From: Oceanospirillum multiglobuliferum
GTDB taxonomy: Bacteria; Pseudomonadota; Gammaproteobacteria; Pseudomonadales; Halomonadaceae
Length of the DNA stretch: 64,000 nucleotides
Reading direction: 5' to 3'
Assembly (NCBI RefSeq): GCF_900167095.1
Contig: NZ_FUXG01000001.1
Location: 62,001-126,000 of the forward strand
Positions 1 to 8,236 of this stretch are shown here, in pieces. Each line of letters begins with the position of its first letter. The stretch's first letter is position 1. The position numbers and the translations under genes are program-made. Below the pieces are notes generated by a model. That model saw nothing but the letters and a program-made list of their open reading frames with translations, was not told the origin of the DNA and did no database searches.

Positions 1-1
1 A

Positions 2-628
2 GCTCAAGCCAAAGAGTGTCAAGAATCAATGAAAGCGTGGGGAGCAGAAGTACTACTTTACCCGCTTGATGTATCAAGTTTTGAAAGCTGCCAAAACTTC
101 ATCACTACCGTTGAAGCGGAACATGGCCCTGTCGATATTTTAGTTAACAATGCAGGCATTACCCGAGATGCACCATTGAAGCGTATGGAGCATCAGCAGT
201 GGCAAGATGTCATCGACACTAACCTAAGCTCAATGTTCAACATGAGCAAACTCGTATTCAACAGCATGTGCGAACGTGGTTGGGGACGCATCATTAACAT
301 CTCCTCTCTCAATGGCGAAAAAGGCCAGTTCGGCCAAGCCAACTATGCCGCTGCTAAAGCAGGTATTTATGGTTTTACTCGCTCAATCGCCCTTGAAGGT
401 GCTCGTAAAGGCGTCACTGTAAACGCAGTTTCTCCAGGTTATATCGACACACCAATGGTACGCCAAGTACCAGAAAAAGTACTGAACAGCATTGTTGAAG
501 GCATTCCTGTTGGCCGCTTAGGCAAACCTGTTGAAATTGCTCGTGCTGTGGCGTTCCTAGCAGCAGAAGACAGTGGCTTTATTACAGGCACCAACCTATC
601 CGTTAACGGTGGCCAATATATGAGCTAA
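2..628 (+). CDS. phaB: Acetoacetyl-CoA reductase (partial, 5' end outside window)
   Basis: NADPH-dependent short-chain dehydrogenase that reduces acetoacetyl-CoA to (R)-3-hydroxybutyryl-CoA for polyhydroxybutyrate synthesis in the cytoplasm. The reading frame is open from base 2, so the cofactor-binding N-terminus lies upstream of the window; 208 residues plus stop are present. The NNAG motif, the catalytic Ser in ISSLNG and the YxxxK pair (NYAAAK, near base 343) are all in place. The C-terminus ends in NGGQYMS, which is typical of PhaB rather than FabG. The internal ATG at base 29 is not the start, because the same frame continues upstream with SDR-like residues. It is followed by two codirectional genes at 63 and 41 bp spacing, possibly one operon. 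FabG is the main alternative, but the C-terminus argues against it. Confidence 0.88.
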   Translation, partial: AQAKECQESMKAWGAEVLLYPLDVSSFESCQNFITTVEAEHGPVDILVNNAGITRDAPLKRMEHQQWQDVIDTNLSSMFNMSKLVFNSMCERGWGRIINISSLNGEKGQFGQANYAAAKAGIYGFTRSIALEGARKGVTVNAVSPGYIDTPMVRQVPEKVLNSIVEGIPVGRLGKPVEIARAVAFLAAEDSGFITGTNLSVNGGQYMS

Positions 629-691
629 AGATAGTTTCATTAAAACTGAATCTAAATTCCAAAACATATCCCCCAATGGAGGTTGCTCACT

Positions 692-2470
692 ATGACAGAT
701 TATATTGCTCCGCTTGATGATATGAATTTTGTGCTAAATACGCTGGTCGATTTTGAGCACTTAGCAGAACTTACAGATAACACTGATGCTAGCTCTGATT
801 TAGTCGCCGCTATTTTAGAAGAGGCTGGCAAACTCTCAAGCTCAGTTATTGCACCTTTAAATCGAACAGGTGACCTTGCAGGGGTGCAGCTCACTGAACA
901 GAATGAAGTCGTTGTACCCACAGGATTCAAAGAAGCCTACCAAGCCTATGTTGAGGGTGGCTGGGGATCTTTACAATTTAACCCTCAATACGGCGGACAA
1001 GGCCTACCCTTTGTTTTGGCAATCGCTGTGCAGGAGATGTGGCACTCTGCCAATATGGCATGGGGATTATGCCCATTACTCTCACAAGGTGCGGTTGAAG
1101 CCATTGCAGCCAATGCCAGTCCTGTTCTATGCGAACGCTTCTTACCCAAAATGATCAGTGGTGAGTGGAGCGGCACAATGAACTTAACAGAGCCACAAGC
1201 GGGCTCTGATTTAGCGGCTATCAACACAAAAGCCATACCTGAAAGCGAACACTATCGCATTACTGGCCAGAAAATTTTTATCACTTGGGGTGAACACCCC
1301 ATGGCAGACAACATTGTACACCTCGTACTGGCACGCTTACCGGATGCCCCCGCTGGTGTAAAAGGCATCTCTCTATTTTTAGTGCCTAAGTTCTTAGTCA
1401 ATGCTGATGGTTCGTTAGGTGCACGCAATGCCTGTAAAGCAATATCACTGGAACATAAGTTAGGTATTCATGCCAGTCCAACCTGCGTAATGAGCTACGG
1501 AGACAATGAGGGCGCCATTGGTTATTTAGTTGGAGAGGAAAACCGTGGTCTAGCCTGCATGTTTACAATGATGAACAATGCGCGTCTTACCGTAGGTTTA
1601 CAGGGTGTCTCTATTGCAGAGCGGGCTTATCAGCAAGCCAAAGAGTATGCCCTAGAGCGAGTTCAAGGCGTTGCCATTGGCCGTGATAAAGCAGGGCCAA
1701 TTATTGAGCACCCAGACGTGCGTAGAATGTTAATGACCATGACCAGCCTAACACAGGCGGCAAGGGCGCTGGCTTATACCGCTTGTAAAGAGGTTGACCT
1801 TGTTGAAGCTGAACTGCCTGATGCAGAGAAACAGCGCCATCAACGTCGGCTGGGCTTATTAACACCACTGGTGAAAGGCTGGTGTACTGAAATTGCTCAA
1901 GAAGTCACATCGCTAGCTGTTCAAGTACATGGTGGCATGGGCTTTATTGAAGAAACTGGCATTGCCCAGCATTTTAGAGATGCTCGTATTTTACCTATTT
2001 ATGAAGGTACTAACGGCATTCAGGCTATGGATTTGGTGGGTCGTAAGCTGAGTTTTGATCAAGGACAAGCCGTTACTGAACTGTTAGAAGAGATTGATTC
2101 ATCAATAGCGCAAATTCAGCCTTATGGCGCGCTAACCGCTGGACATATTCAACGTTTTTCTAGTGCGGCGAATGCACTGCGCCAAGCCTCACAAACGCTA
2201 CTCAACAGTACGGATAAAGCAACCCCTGCTGCTTTAGCTTTTAACTACTTAATGCTGTCGTCTTACGTAGTTGCAGGCTGGCAGATGCTAATAGCTGCCG
2301 ATAAAGCCAATAACCAACTTAAGCTAGAAGCCAATCAGCCCTTCTATCAAGCCAAAGTGCTGAGCGGTGCTTTCTTCTTAGATCAGCTTTTACCACGTTA
2401 CCATGGCTACTTTGAGTCTATTAACAATGGTGCTGTCAGCACACTTGAACTACCGATTGACTGGTTTTAA
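692..2470 (+). CDS. Acyl-CoA dehydrogenase, large C-terminal-domain type
   Basis: FAD-dependent acyl-CoA dehydrogenase of 592 residues, about 200 longer than the classical family. It has a short N-terminal extension (MTDYIAPLDD), the ACAD N, middle (TEPQAGSDL) and C-terminal domains, and an extra helical domain over roughly the last 130 residues. This is the architecture of the DmdC / PF12806 group. The catalytic Glu is visible in IYEGTNGIQ. Start: a GGAGG at 678-682 sits 9 bp before the ATG at 692, whereas the upstream TTG at 683 directly abuts it, so 692 is chosen. DmdC (methylmercaptopropionyl-CoA dehydrogenase) belongs to this group, but most members act on other, unknown acyl-CoAs, so no substrate is assigned. 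It may be cotranscribed with phaB and the following aldehyde dehydrogenase. Confidence 0.88.
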   Translation: MTDYIAPLDDMNFVLNTLVDFEHLAELTDNTDASSDLVAAILEEAGKLSSSVIAPLNRTGDLAGVQLTEQNEVVVPTGFKEAYQAYVEGGWGSLQFNPQYGGQGLPFVLAIAVQEMWHSANMAWGLCPLLSQGAVEAIAANASPVLCERFLPKMISGEWSGTMNLTEPQAGSDLAAINTKAIPESEHYRITGQKIFITWGEHPMADNIVHLVLARLPDAPAGVKGISLFLVPKFLVNADGSLGARNACKAISLEHKLGIHASPTCVMSYGDNEGAIGYLVGEENRGLACMFTMMNNARLTVGLQGVSIAERAYQQAKEYALERVQGVAIGRDKAGPIIEHPDVRRMLMTMTSLTQAARALAYTACKEVDLVEAELPDAEKQRHQRRLGLLTPLVKGWCTEIAQEVTSLAVQVHGGMGFIEETGIAQHFRDARILPIYEGTNGIQAMDLVGRKLSFDQGQAVTELLEEIDSSIAQIQPYGALTAGHIQRFSSAANALRQASQTLLNSTDKATPAALAFNYLMLSSYVVAGWQMLIAADKANNQLKLEANQPFYQAKVLSGAFFLDQLLPRYHGYFESINNGAVSTLELPIDWF

Positions 2471-2482
2471 ATACAAAAAAAT

Positions 2483-2497
2483 AAAATAACAACAACA
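2483..2497 (+). promoter_or_regulatory. AACAACAA-type leader motif (possible Hfq/Crc site)
   Basis: An A-rich tract with repeated AAC triplets lies 15-29 bp upstream of the ATG at 2512. It fits the AAnAAnAA catabolite-activity motif bound by Hfq with Crc in pseudomonads. Similar tracts precede the genes at 43051, 46702 and 48368. The function is inferred by analogy only. Confidence 0.4.
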
Positions 2498-2511
2498 CAG
2501 GGTTAAACATA

Positions 2512-3939
2512 ATGTATATCAATGGTAATTGGATAGAAAACACAGCACTTTCCCATTTTGCGGTAACCAATCCCGCTAACGGTGAGGTTATAGGTGAAGC
2601 ACTGGAGTGTCAGGAAGCGGAAGTTGAGCAGGCAATACAAGCGGCTCAACAAGCTTTTAAAACTTGGTCTAAAACCACTGCTTATCAACGCTCAAAATGT
2701 TTATATCGAGCTTATGAATTAATGCTAGAGCAAAAAGATGCACTGGCTGAGCTGATGACTTTAGAGCAAGGTAAACCTCTAAAAGCAGCGCTTAATGAAG
2801 TGATTTACGGCGCAGACTTCCTACTTTGGTATGCAGAAGAAGCCAAACGCGTGTATGGCGAAACCATCCCTTCAGCACGTAGTGATCAAAGATTTTGGGT
2901 TAATCACAAACCCGTTGGCGTGGTTGCGGCCATTACACCGTGGAACTACCCAATCTCAATGATTGCCCGCAAGATTGCCCCTGCCGTAGCGGCAGGTTGT
3001 ACTGTTGTATTAAAGCCCGCAGAAAGCACCCCTTTGTGTGCCATTGCTATGTTCAAAATTTTTGAGCAAGCAGGGTTTCCTGCTGGGGTTGTTAATCTTG
3101 TTACGGCGTCAAACCCTGCACCTATTGGCACAATATTTTGCGCTCACCCTGCTGTACGAAAGCTGACGTTTACCGGTTCTACTGCCGTAGGTAAACATCT
3201 AGCCACCTTAGCAGCCCCTCATTTAAAGCGGGTTTCAATGGAGTTGGGCGGCCATGCACCCGCTATTGTGTTTGAGGATGCCGATCCGGTGCATGCAGCA
3301 AAAGGCCTATCTTTGGTGAAGTTCCTCAATACTGGTCAAGCCTGCATCAGCCCAAATCGTATTTTTGTTCATCGCAGTATTGCAGATCCCTTCCTAGCAG
3401 AATTCAGCAAACGTGTTGATGCGATGCCAGTCGGTGATGGTATGAATCCTAGTGTCCGTATTGGGCCTTTGATTAATCAAGCTGCTATAGACAAGGTCGA
3501 CACGCAGGTTAAAGACGCCATAAGCAAGGGGGCAACATTACTTAATGGTGGTGAGGCTGTGATCTTAGAGGGCTGTGAAAAAGGCCACTTTTATCGGCCA
3601 ACATTACTGAGCAACGTAACGCCAGAAATGAAAATCTATCGAGAGGAAACGTTTGGCCCCGTTGCTGCGGTGATTATTTTTGATACTGAAGATGAAGTAT
3701 TAGAGATGGCCAATGATACACATTATGGTCTTGCCGCTTACCTATATACCAACAATCTATCGCGTGCCATGCGGGTTTTTGAGGCTTTGGAGTTTGGCAT
3801 TATTGGTATCAATGACATTAACCCAACCAGTGCTGCGGCACCATTTGGAGGTATGCAAGAAAGTGGTTTAGGCCGAGAAGGCGCTAAAGAAGGTATTTTT
3901 GAATATCTTGAAACCAAACTTGGTGGCGTTGCTATTTAA
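2512..3939 (+). CDS. NAD(P)-dependent succinate-semialdehyde dehydrogenase family protein
   Basis: Aldehyde dehydrogenase of 475 residues, the usual length for the GabD/SSADH group, oxidising a semialdehyde to the acid in the cytosol. Visible motifs are the nucleotide-binding FTGSTAVGK, the general-base Glu in MELGGHAP, the catalytic Cys in GQACISPNR, and the EETFGPV segment. The PNR after the catalytic Cys resembles the succinate-semialdehyde subgroup (CxxNR). The C-terminus SGLGREG...EYLETK is also SSADH-like. The ribosome binding site is weak (AGGG about 10 bp upstream) and lies just after an AACAACAA tract, which suggests translational control. Context with acyl-CoA genes could mean a role in 4-hydroxybutyrate or another short-chain semialdehyde route; the substrate is not proven. 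Confidence 0.8.
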   Translation: MYINGNWIENTALSHFAVTNPANGEVIGEALECQEAEVEQAIQAAQQAFKTWSKTTAYQRSKCLYRAYELMLEQKDALAELMTLEQGKPLKAALNEVIYGADFLLWYAEEAKRVYGETIPSARSDQRFWVNHKPVGVVAAITPWNYPISMIARKIAPAVAAGCTVVLKPAESTPLCAIAMFKIFEQAGFPAGVVNLVTASNPAPIGTIFCAHPAVRKLTFTGSTAVGKHLATLAAPHLKRVSMELGGHAPAIVFEDADPVHAAKGLSLVKFLNTGQACISPNRIFVHRSIADPFLAEFSKRVDAMPVGDGMNPSVRIGPLINQAAIDKVDTQVKDAISKGATLLNGGEAVILEGCEKGHFYRPTLLSNVTPEMKIYREETFGPVAAVIIFDTEDEVLEMANDTHYGLAAYLYTNNLSRAMRVFEALEFGIIGINDINPTSAAAPFGGMQESGLGREGAKEGIFEYLETKLGGVAI

Positions 3940-3969
3940 GGGGATTACTTAAATAGCAACCTGCTCAGT

Positions 3970-4000
3970 CACCCTGCTATCAGTCACTGATAGTAGGGTG
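3970..4000. repeat. 31-bp near-perfect palindrome
   Basis: Two 15-base arms (CACCCTGCTATCAGT and its near complement) flank a single central base, with only one mismatch, which would form a G-U pair in RNA. It lies 31 bp after the stop of the aldehyde dehydrogenase and has no T-tract, so it is not a classical terminator. It could be an mRNA 3' stabilising hairpin, a protein site or a cruciform. Confidence 0.6.
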
Positions 4001-4105
4001 TCGGCTACTCATACCGCGAATCAGTCGTGCAAGAATGTGGTATGGGTGTCGACAAAAGATAGGTGTCTTTAAGGCACCCTTCTTTCTGTATGTCACCCTG
4101 TCTTT

Positions 4106-4145
4106 GGGGGGGAGTTGGGAGCGATACCCTATCCCCCTCTTTTTT
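4106..4145 (+). terminator. Possible rho-independent terminator
   Basis: A G-run (4106-4112) can pair with CCCCC (4133-4137), with an inner GGG/CCC pairing, followed by TCTTTTTT. It lies about 170 bp past the aldehyde dehydrogenase stop, between convergent genes. The stem is imperfect. Confidence 0.45.
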
Positions 4146-4178
4146 ACCGCTAAAGGTCGCTCGATAATGCATTGCGCA

Positions 4179-5360
4179 TCATTTCTTCGATAACCTTTTA
4201 ATCGCATCGGTAATGCCGGTAATGGTTAAAGGATACATACGATTGCCAACCAGTTGCTTGGTCATTTCAATCGACTGTGTATAACCCCAATATTTTTCAT
4301 CAACAGGGTTTAACCACACCACATTATCCCAAGTCTCCGTGACCCGTTGCATCCATTGTGCGCCACTTTCTTCGTTCCAGTGCTCAACACTACCGCCTGC
4401 AATGGCAATTTCATAAGGTGCCATAGAGGCATCGCCAATGAAGATCACCTTATAGTCAGCACCATATTTATGCATTACATCTAAGGTTGAAATGCGCTCG
4501 TTGTGACGCCGTAGATTGTCTTTCCAGACCGACTCATAAATAAAGTTATGAAAGTAATAATGCTCCAGATGTTTGAACTCTGTGCGGCAAGCTGAGAATA
4601 GCTCTTCACACATCCGAATGTAGCCATCCATCGAGCCGCCAATATCTAAGAACAACAGCACTTTTACACTATTATGACGCTCTGGCACCATTTTAATATC
4701 TAGCATACCGCCGTTATGAGCGGTCGCACGAATGGTGTCATCTAAATCCAGCTCAGACTCAGCCCCTGAGCGGGCAAACTGACGTAACCGTTTCAACGCC
4801 ACTTTGATATTACGTGTGCCTAACTCAACACTGTCATCAAGATTCTTAAACTGGCGCTTATCCCACACCTTTACGGCGCTGAAGTTACGGTTACCCTCCT
4901 GACCAATGCGAATCCCTTCAGGGTTATAACCGTAGGCACCAAAGGGAGAGGTACCACCTGTACCAATCCATTTATTGCCGCCTGCGTGGCGCTTTTGCTG
5001 TTCTGCTAGACGTTCTTTAAAGGCATCCATCAGCTCTTTTAGGCCACCGAGCGATTTGATTTTTTCACGCTCTTCTGGCGTTAAAAACTTTTCAAACTCT
5101 TTGCGTAACCACTCCTCTGGAATCAAAGTATCCAAAAGGTCATCCAAGCCTTCAAGACCATTAAAATAAGCACCAAAGGCTAGATCAAAACGGTCATAAT
5201 ACTTTTCATCTTTCACCAAGCAGGTGCGCGCCAACAGATAAAAATCATTGATATCGGCAAAGGCTAAACCTTGCTCTAAAGCGGCTAACAGGTCTAACAA
5301 CTCACGTAATGTGGTGGGCACGCCCGCCTTACGGAGGTCAGAAAAAAAATCGATCAACAT
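4179..5360 (-). CDS. VWA domain protein, CoxE-like
   Basis: Protein of 393 residues with a C-terminal von Willebrand factor A domain of the CoxE type (about residues 230-393). It is typically the partner of a MoxR AAA+ ATPase in a chaperone-like pair that matures or remodels target complexes. The metal-site (MIDAS) motif reads D239-I-G-G-S243, so the usual DxSxS has Gly at the first Ser. The N-terminal half is acidic and helical, followed by a glycine-rich linker (residues 127-150). Start: AGGAG lies 7-12 bp upstream of the ATG at 5360. The MoxR gene ends 24 bp upstream in the same direction, so the two are almost certainly cotranscribed. The client of this pair is not evident from nearby genes. 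Confidence 0.85.
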   Translation of the reverse strand: MLIDFFSDLRKAGVPTTLRELLDLLAALEQGLAFADINDFYLLARTCLVKDEKYYDRFDLAFGAYFNGLEGLDDLLDTLIPEEWLRKEFEKFLTPEEREKIKSLGGLKELMDAFKERLAEQQKRHAGGNKWIGTGGTSPFGAYGYNPEGIRIGQEGNRNFSAVKVWDKRQFKNLDDSVELGTRNIKVALKRLRQFARSGAESELDLDDTIRATAHNGGMLDIKMVPERHNSVKVLLFLDIGGSMDGYIRMCEELFSACRTEFKHLEHYYFHNFIYESVWKDNLRRHNERISTLDVMHKYGADYKVIFIGDASMAPYEIAIAGGSVEHWNEESGAQWMQRVTETWDNVVWLNPVDEKYWGYTQSIEMTKQLVGNRMYPLTITGITDAIKRLSKK

Positions 5361-5384
5361 AGATAAACTCCTGTAGACCGATGG

Positions 5385-6230
5385 TTAGCGGGTTTGTCGA
5401 CGGTGCATAAACGCCAGTTTTTCAAGTAAAGAAACGTCTTGTTCGTTTTTCACCAATGCGCCATGCAGTGGCGGAATCGCTTTGCTAGCATCACGATTTT
5501 GCAGCATTTCTAAGCTCATTTGATCAGCCATCAGCAGCTTTAGCCAATCAATCAATTCAGAGGTAGACGGCTTTTTCTTTAAACCGCGCACTTCTCGCAA
5601 ATCAAAGAACACCTCTAAAGCTTGCTGCACTAAATTCTGCTGAATATCAGGGTAATGCACATCAATAATGCGCAGCATGGTGTCTTTATCAGGAAAGCTG
5701 ATGTAGTGGAAGAAGCAGCGGCGCAAAAACGCATCCGGCAGTTCTTTTTCGTTATTACTGGTGATGATCACAATAGGACGCTTGACTGCTTTGATGGTTT
5801 CTTGCGTTTCGTAAACAAAAAACTCCATCTTATCCAGCTCTTGCAGCAGGTCATTTGGAAACTCAATATCGGCTTTATCCACCTCATCAATCAGCAACAC
5901 CACTTGCTCTTCTGACTCAAACGCCTCCCAAAGCTTGCCTTTGTTGATGTAGTTTTTAATGTCATGCACACGGTCATCACCCAGTTGTGAGTCACGCAGG
6001 CGCGACACCGCATCATACTCATACAAACCTTGATGCGCTTTGGTCGTTGATTTCACATGCCATTGAATCAAGCGTAAACCCAGTGCCTCAGCCAACTGTT
6101 CCGCCAGCATGGTTTTACCCGTGCCCGGCTCACCTTTAATCAACAAAGGGCGTTGTAGTGTAATACAAGCGTTAACCGCCATTTGTAACTCAGGCGTGGC
6201 GACGTATTGTTCTGTACCTTGGAATTTCAT
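5385..6230 (-). CDS. MoxR-family AAA+ ATPase
   Basis: Cytoplasmic AAA+ ATPase of 281 residues. It has Walker A GEPGTGKT (residues 27-34), Walker B LLIDEVDKAD, a sensor-1 type TSNNEKELPDAFLRRC segment and a C-terminal lid domain. MoxR proteins act with VWA partners to activate or assemble other proteins, and such a partner follows at 24 bp. Start: an open frame extends to 6353, but the family starts with MKF(Q/E)GT, which matches the ATG at 6230. The extension is Cys-rich and unlike the family. The ribosome binding site for 6230 is only fair (AGAGCG). Confidence 0.87.
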   Translation of the reverse strand: MKFQGTEQYVATPELQMAVNACITLQRPLLIKGEPGTGKTMLAEQLAEALGLRLIQWHVKSTTKAHQGLYEYDAVSRLRDSQLGDDRVHDIKNYINKGKLWEAFESEEQVVLLIDEVDKADIEFPNDLLQELDKMEFFVYETQETIKAVKRPIVIITSNNEKELPDAFLRRCFFHYISFPDKDTMLRIIDVHYPDIQQNLVQQALEVFFDLREVRGLKKKPSTSELIDWLKLLMADQMSLEMLQNRDASKAIPPLHGALVKNEQDVSLLEKLAFMHRRQTR

Positions 6231-6359
6231 AAGACGCTCTTTTATTAATCTATTGTTATGCATCAGTAATTGCAGCTGCGAGCAGTTTACCTGCTCGCAC
6301 TGACAACCAAAACCTGCAAGAACGTATTTTCGTGACCTTAAAGTCATTGACATTATTTC

Positions 6360-6386
6360 TAAAGAAACGCGTTAACCTGCCGATTT
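6360..6386 (+). promoter_or_regulatory. Sigma-28 (FliA) promoter for the flagellin
   Basis: TAAA at 6360-6363, exactly 15 bp, then GCCGATTT at 6379-6386. The sigma-28 consensus is TAAA-N15-GCCGATAA, so only the last two bases differ. It lies 46 bp upstream of the flagellin ATG, giving an expected leader of about 40 nt. This places the gene in the late (class 3) flagellar regulon although no other flagellar gene is in the window. Confidence 0.85.
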
Positions 6387-6432
6387 TTGTACGCAAGCCT
6401 AGTTTTAACTCGCTTAGGGAGAGCGTTGCCAC

Positions 6433-8076
6433 ATGCTATTCGTGAATACCAATGTAAGTGCACTAAAAGGAATGAACTATCTGTCTAATGTGACAGAGCG
6501 GATGAATCGTTCTTTTCAGGAGCTCTCCTCTGGATCACGAATTAACTCTGCACGAGACGATGCTGCTGGCCTACAAATTTCAGATCGCTTAGACACGCAA
6601 GTAATTGGTACTCAACAAGCCTCCCGTAATATCCAAGATGGTATTTCCGCGATTCAAGTTGCCGATGGCGCAATGGCAGAAATCACCAACATTGCTTTTC
6701 GGATGCGGGAAGTTGCCACGCAAATGTCGAACAACACTTGGAGCCAAGAGGACAGAGATGGCGCTCAAGCTGAGATGGAGAAGCTCATCAGTGCTGCCAC
6801 TCAGATTGCTGAAAGTGCCAGTTTGGGGGGAACACCTCTACTTGAGGGGCCTACCGTCAATGAAAACTCCCCACCGGTTACAGATGAAGATATTTTAATC
6901 AAATTGGCAGGGGCAATGGAGCAGTCTGAAGCCAACATCAAAGCTTATTTCGGGCTGAAAGGAGACGGCGAGGATCAGTTTGTCATCAATCTTGGAGCAA
7001 TTGGAGGAGCCGTTGCTTCCGTATCATTTAGCGGAGGCACTCACGACGTTACTGCGCTGAATATTGATCGAGCAGCCTTTTTAGCTGGATGGAACGGCGA
7101 CACCACTCAAAATGATCGGGTTATTCAACACGAAATGGCTCATGCTGTTATGGTAAACCAGCTATCTACAGGCGTTCAGTCATCTCTATGGTTTATGGAG
7201 GGTACCGCAGAACTTATACATGGTGCTGATGACCGTTTAATCGTCGACTTAGGTGCCGCCTCACCAGATACTTTTATGAGCAGCTTCTCCAACGCAGCAG
7301 GCTCTAGCGCAAATTACTCAAGAGCCTATGTAGCGACACGTATGCTTCATGATGAAATGAAGAGCCTAGGCTACGGAAACGGTATTTCAAGTTTCATGGA
7401 CTATTTGAAAGTAGATGGACGAACTGTAAGCAACGCCCTCGAGCACTTCCTTGGTATGACGGAGGCAGAGTACATTACCTACGTGCAGAATAGCGGCGGT
7501 AGCTACATCACAAATCGAATGGACTTGAACAATGCCGATGTTGGCGCTATTGGCGGCTTAGACGCTGATGGAATGGGTGTAAAAGATGCCCACGACTCTG
7601 TCGGTGATACCAACAGCTACTCCGATCAGCCATTAGATGGCTTTAAAATCAGCGCTTGGCCCACTGGCTTCACTCCCCCACATGATAAAATATTTCAACT
7701 GCAAACAGGCTCTAACGCTGGCGAACGCAGCGATTTCACAATCCGCGGCGGCACCGCAGAACGCATAGGCTTATCGGGCGTAAACGTATCTGCCAATGCA
7801 CGCGGCTCTATGGAAATCATTGATAAAGTGATTGGCAATATCCACGAAATCAGAACCGAGCTAGGTGCCACCCTCAATGAACTCAGTTCTCACTTACGCA
7901 ATAACACCAATACTATTGTGAATGTATCTGCCGCTAAGTCGCGAATCACAGACACCGATTTTGCCGTTGCCACCGCTGAGCTAACTCGCAACCAAATCAT
8001 TCAACAAGCCTCTAGTAGCATATTGGCACAAGCCAATCAAAACCCAAACATCGCGCTCACTCTCTTAGGCCGCTAG
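6433..8076 (+). CDS. Flagellinolysin: flagellin with an inserted zinc metallopeptidase domain
   Basis: Secreted flagellar filament subunit of 547 residues. Residues 1 to about 140 are a normal flagellin N-terminal D0/D1 region (LSSGSRINSARDDAAGLQIS). Residues from about 455 to 547 are the matching C-terminal region ending NPNIALTLLGR. The variable region between them is a gluzincin-like peptidase: H233-E-M-A-H237 provides the zinc ligands and the catalytic Glu234, and WFMEGTAE (253-260) supplies the likely third ligand, Glu256 or Glu260. This matches the described proteolytic flagellin (flagellinolysin) family, in which the enzyme is displayed along the filament. Start: AGGGAGA upstream and a conserved flagellin N-terminus. 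The gene is monocistronic, with its own sigma-28 promoter and a following hairpin. Whether it is the main or a minor filament subunit cannot be told here. Confidence 0.93.
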   Translation: MLFVNTNVSALKGMNYLSNVTERMNRSFQELSSGSRINSARDDAAGLQISDRLDTQVIGTQQASRNIQDGISAIQVADGAMAEITNIAFRMREVATQMSNNTWSQEDRDGAQAEMEKLISAATQIAESASLGGTPLLEGPTVNENSPPVTDEDILIKLAGAMEQSEANIKAYFGLKGDGEDQFVINLGAIGGAVASVSFSGGTHDVTALNIDRAAFLAGWNGDTTQNDRVIQHEMAHAVMVNQLSTGVQSSLWFMEGTAELIHGADDRLIVDLGAASPDTFMSSFSNAAGSSANYSRAYVATRMLHDEMKSLGYGNGISSFMDYLKVDGRTVSNALEHFLGMTEAEYITYVQNSGGSYITNRMDLNNADVGAIGGLDADGMGVKDAHDSVGDTNSYSDQPLDGFKISAWPTGFTPPHDKIFQLQTGSNAGERSDFTIRGGTAERIGLSGVNVSANARGSMEIIDKVIGNIHEIRTELGATLNELSSHLRNNTNTIVNVSAAKSRITDTDFAVATAELTRNQIIQQASSSILAQANQNPNIALTLLGR

Positions 8077-8093
8077 GCACATCGGATTGTTAT

Positions 8094-8133
8094 GAACTTA
8101 AAACCTTTTGGCATTAAGTTCCGATAGATTTTT
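8094..8133 (+). terminator. Terminator after flagellin gene
   Basis: An 8-bp stem GAACTTAA/TTAAGTTC (8094-8101 and 8114-8121), with a short outer ATCGG/CCGAT pairing, is followed shortly by a TTTTT at 8129-8133. It lies 17 bp after the flagellin stop. Confidence 0.5.
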
Positions 8134-8236
8134 CTCTCAACACTCCCTACTCTTATTGGCAATCCGCTACCCTCAAATGACGCTTGTTTTCCACAGCACT
8201 TAGCGGTCTAACCATTAGAATTATCAGGGATTTCTT

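Noticed and set aside
3980-4207. 75-codon minus-strand frame overlapping the VWA gene end
   Set aside because: It overlaps the palindrome, the terminator and the VWA gene in another frame. It is low in conserved character and has no ribosome binding site.
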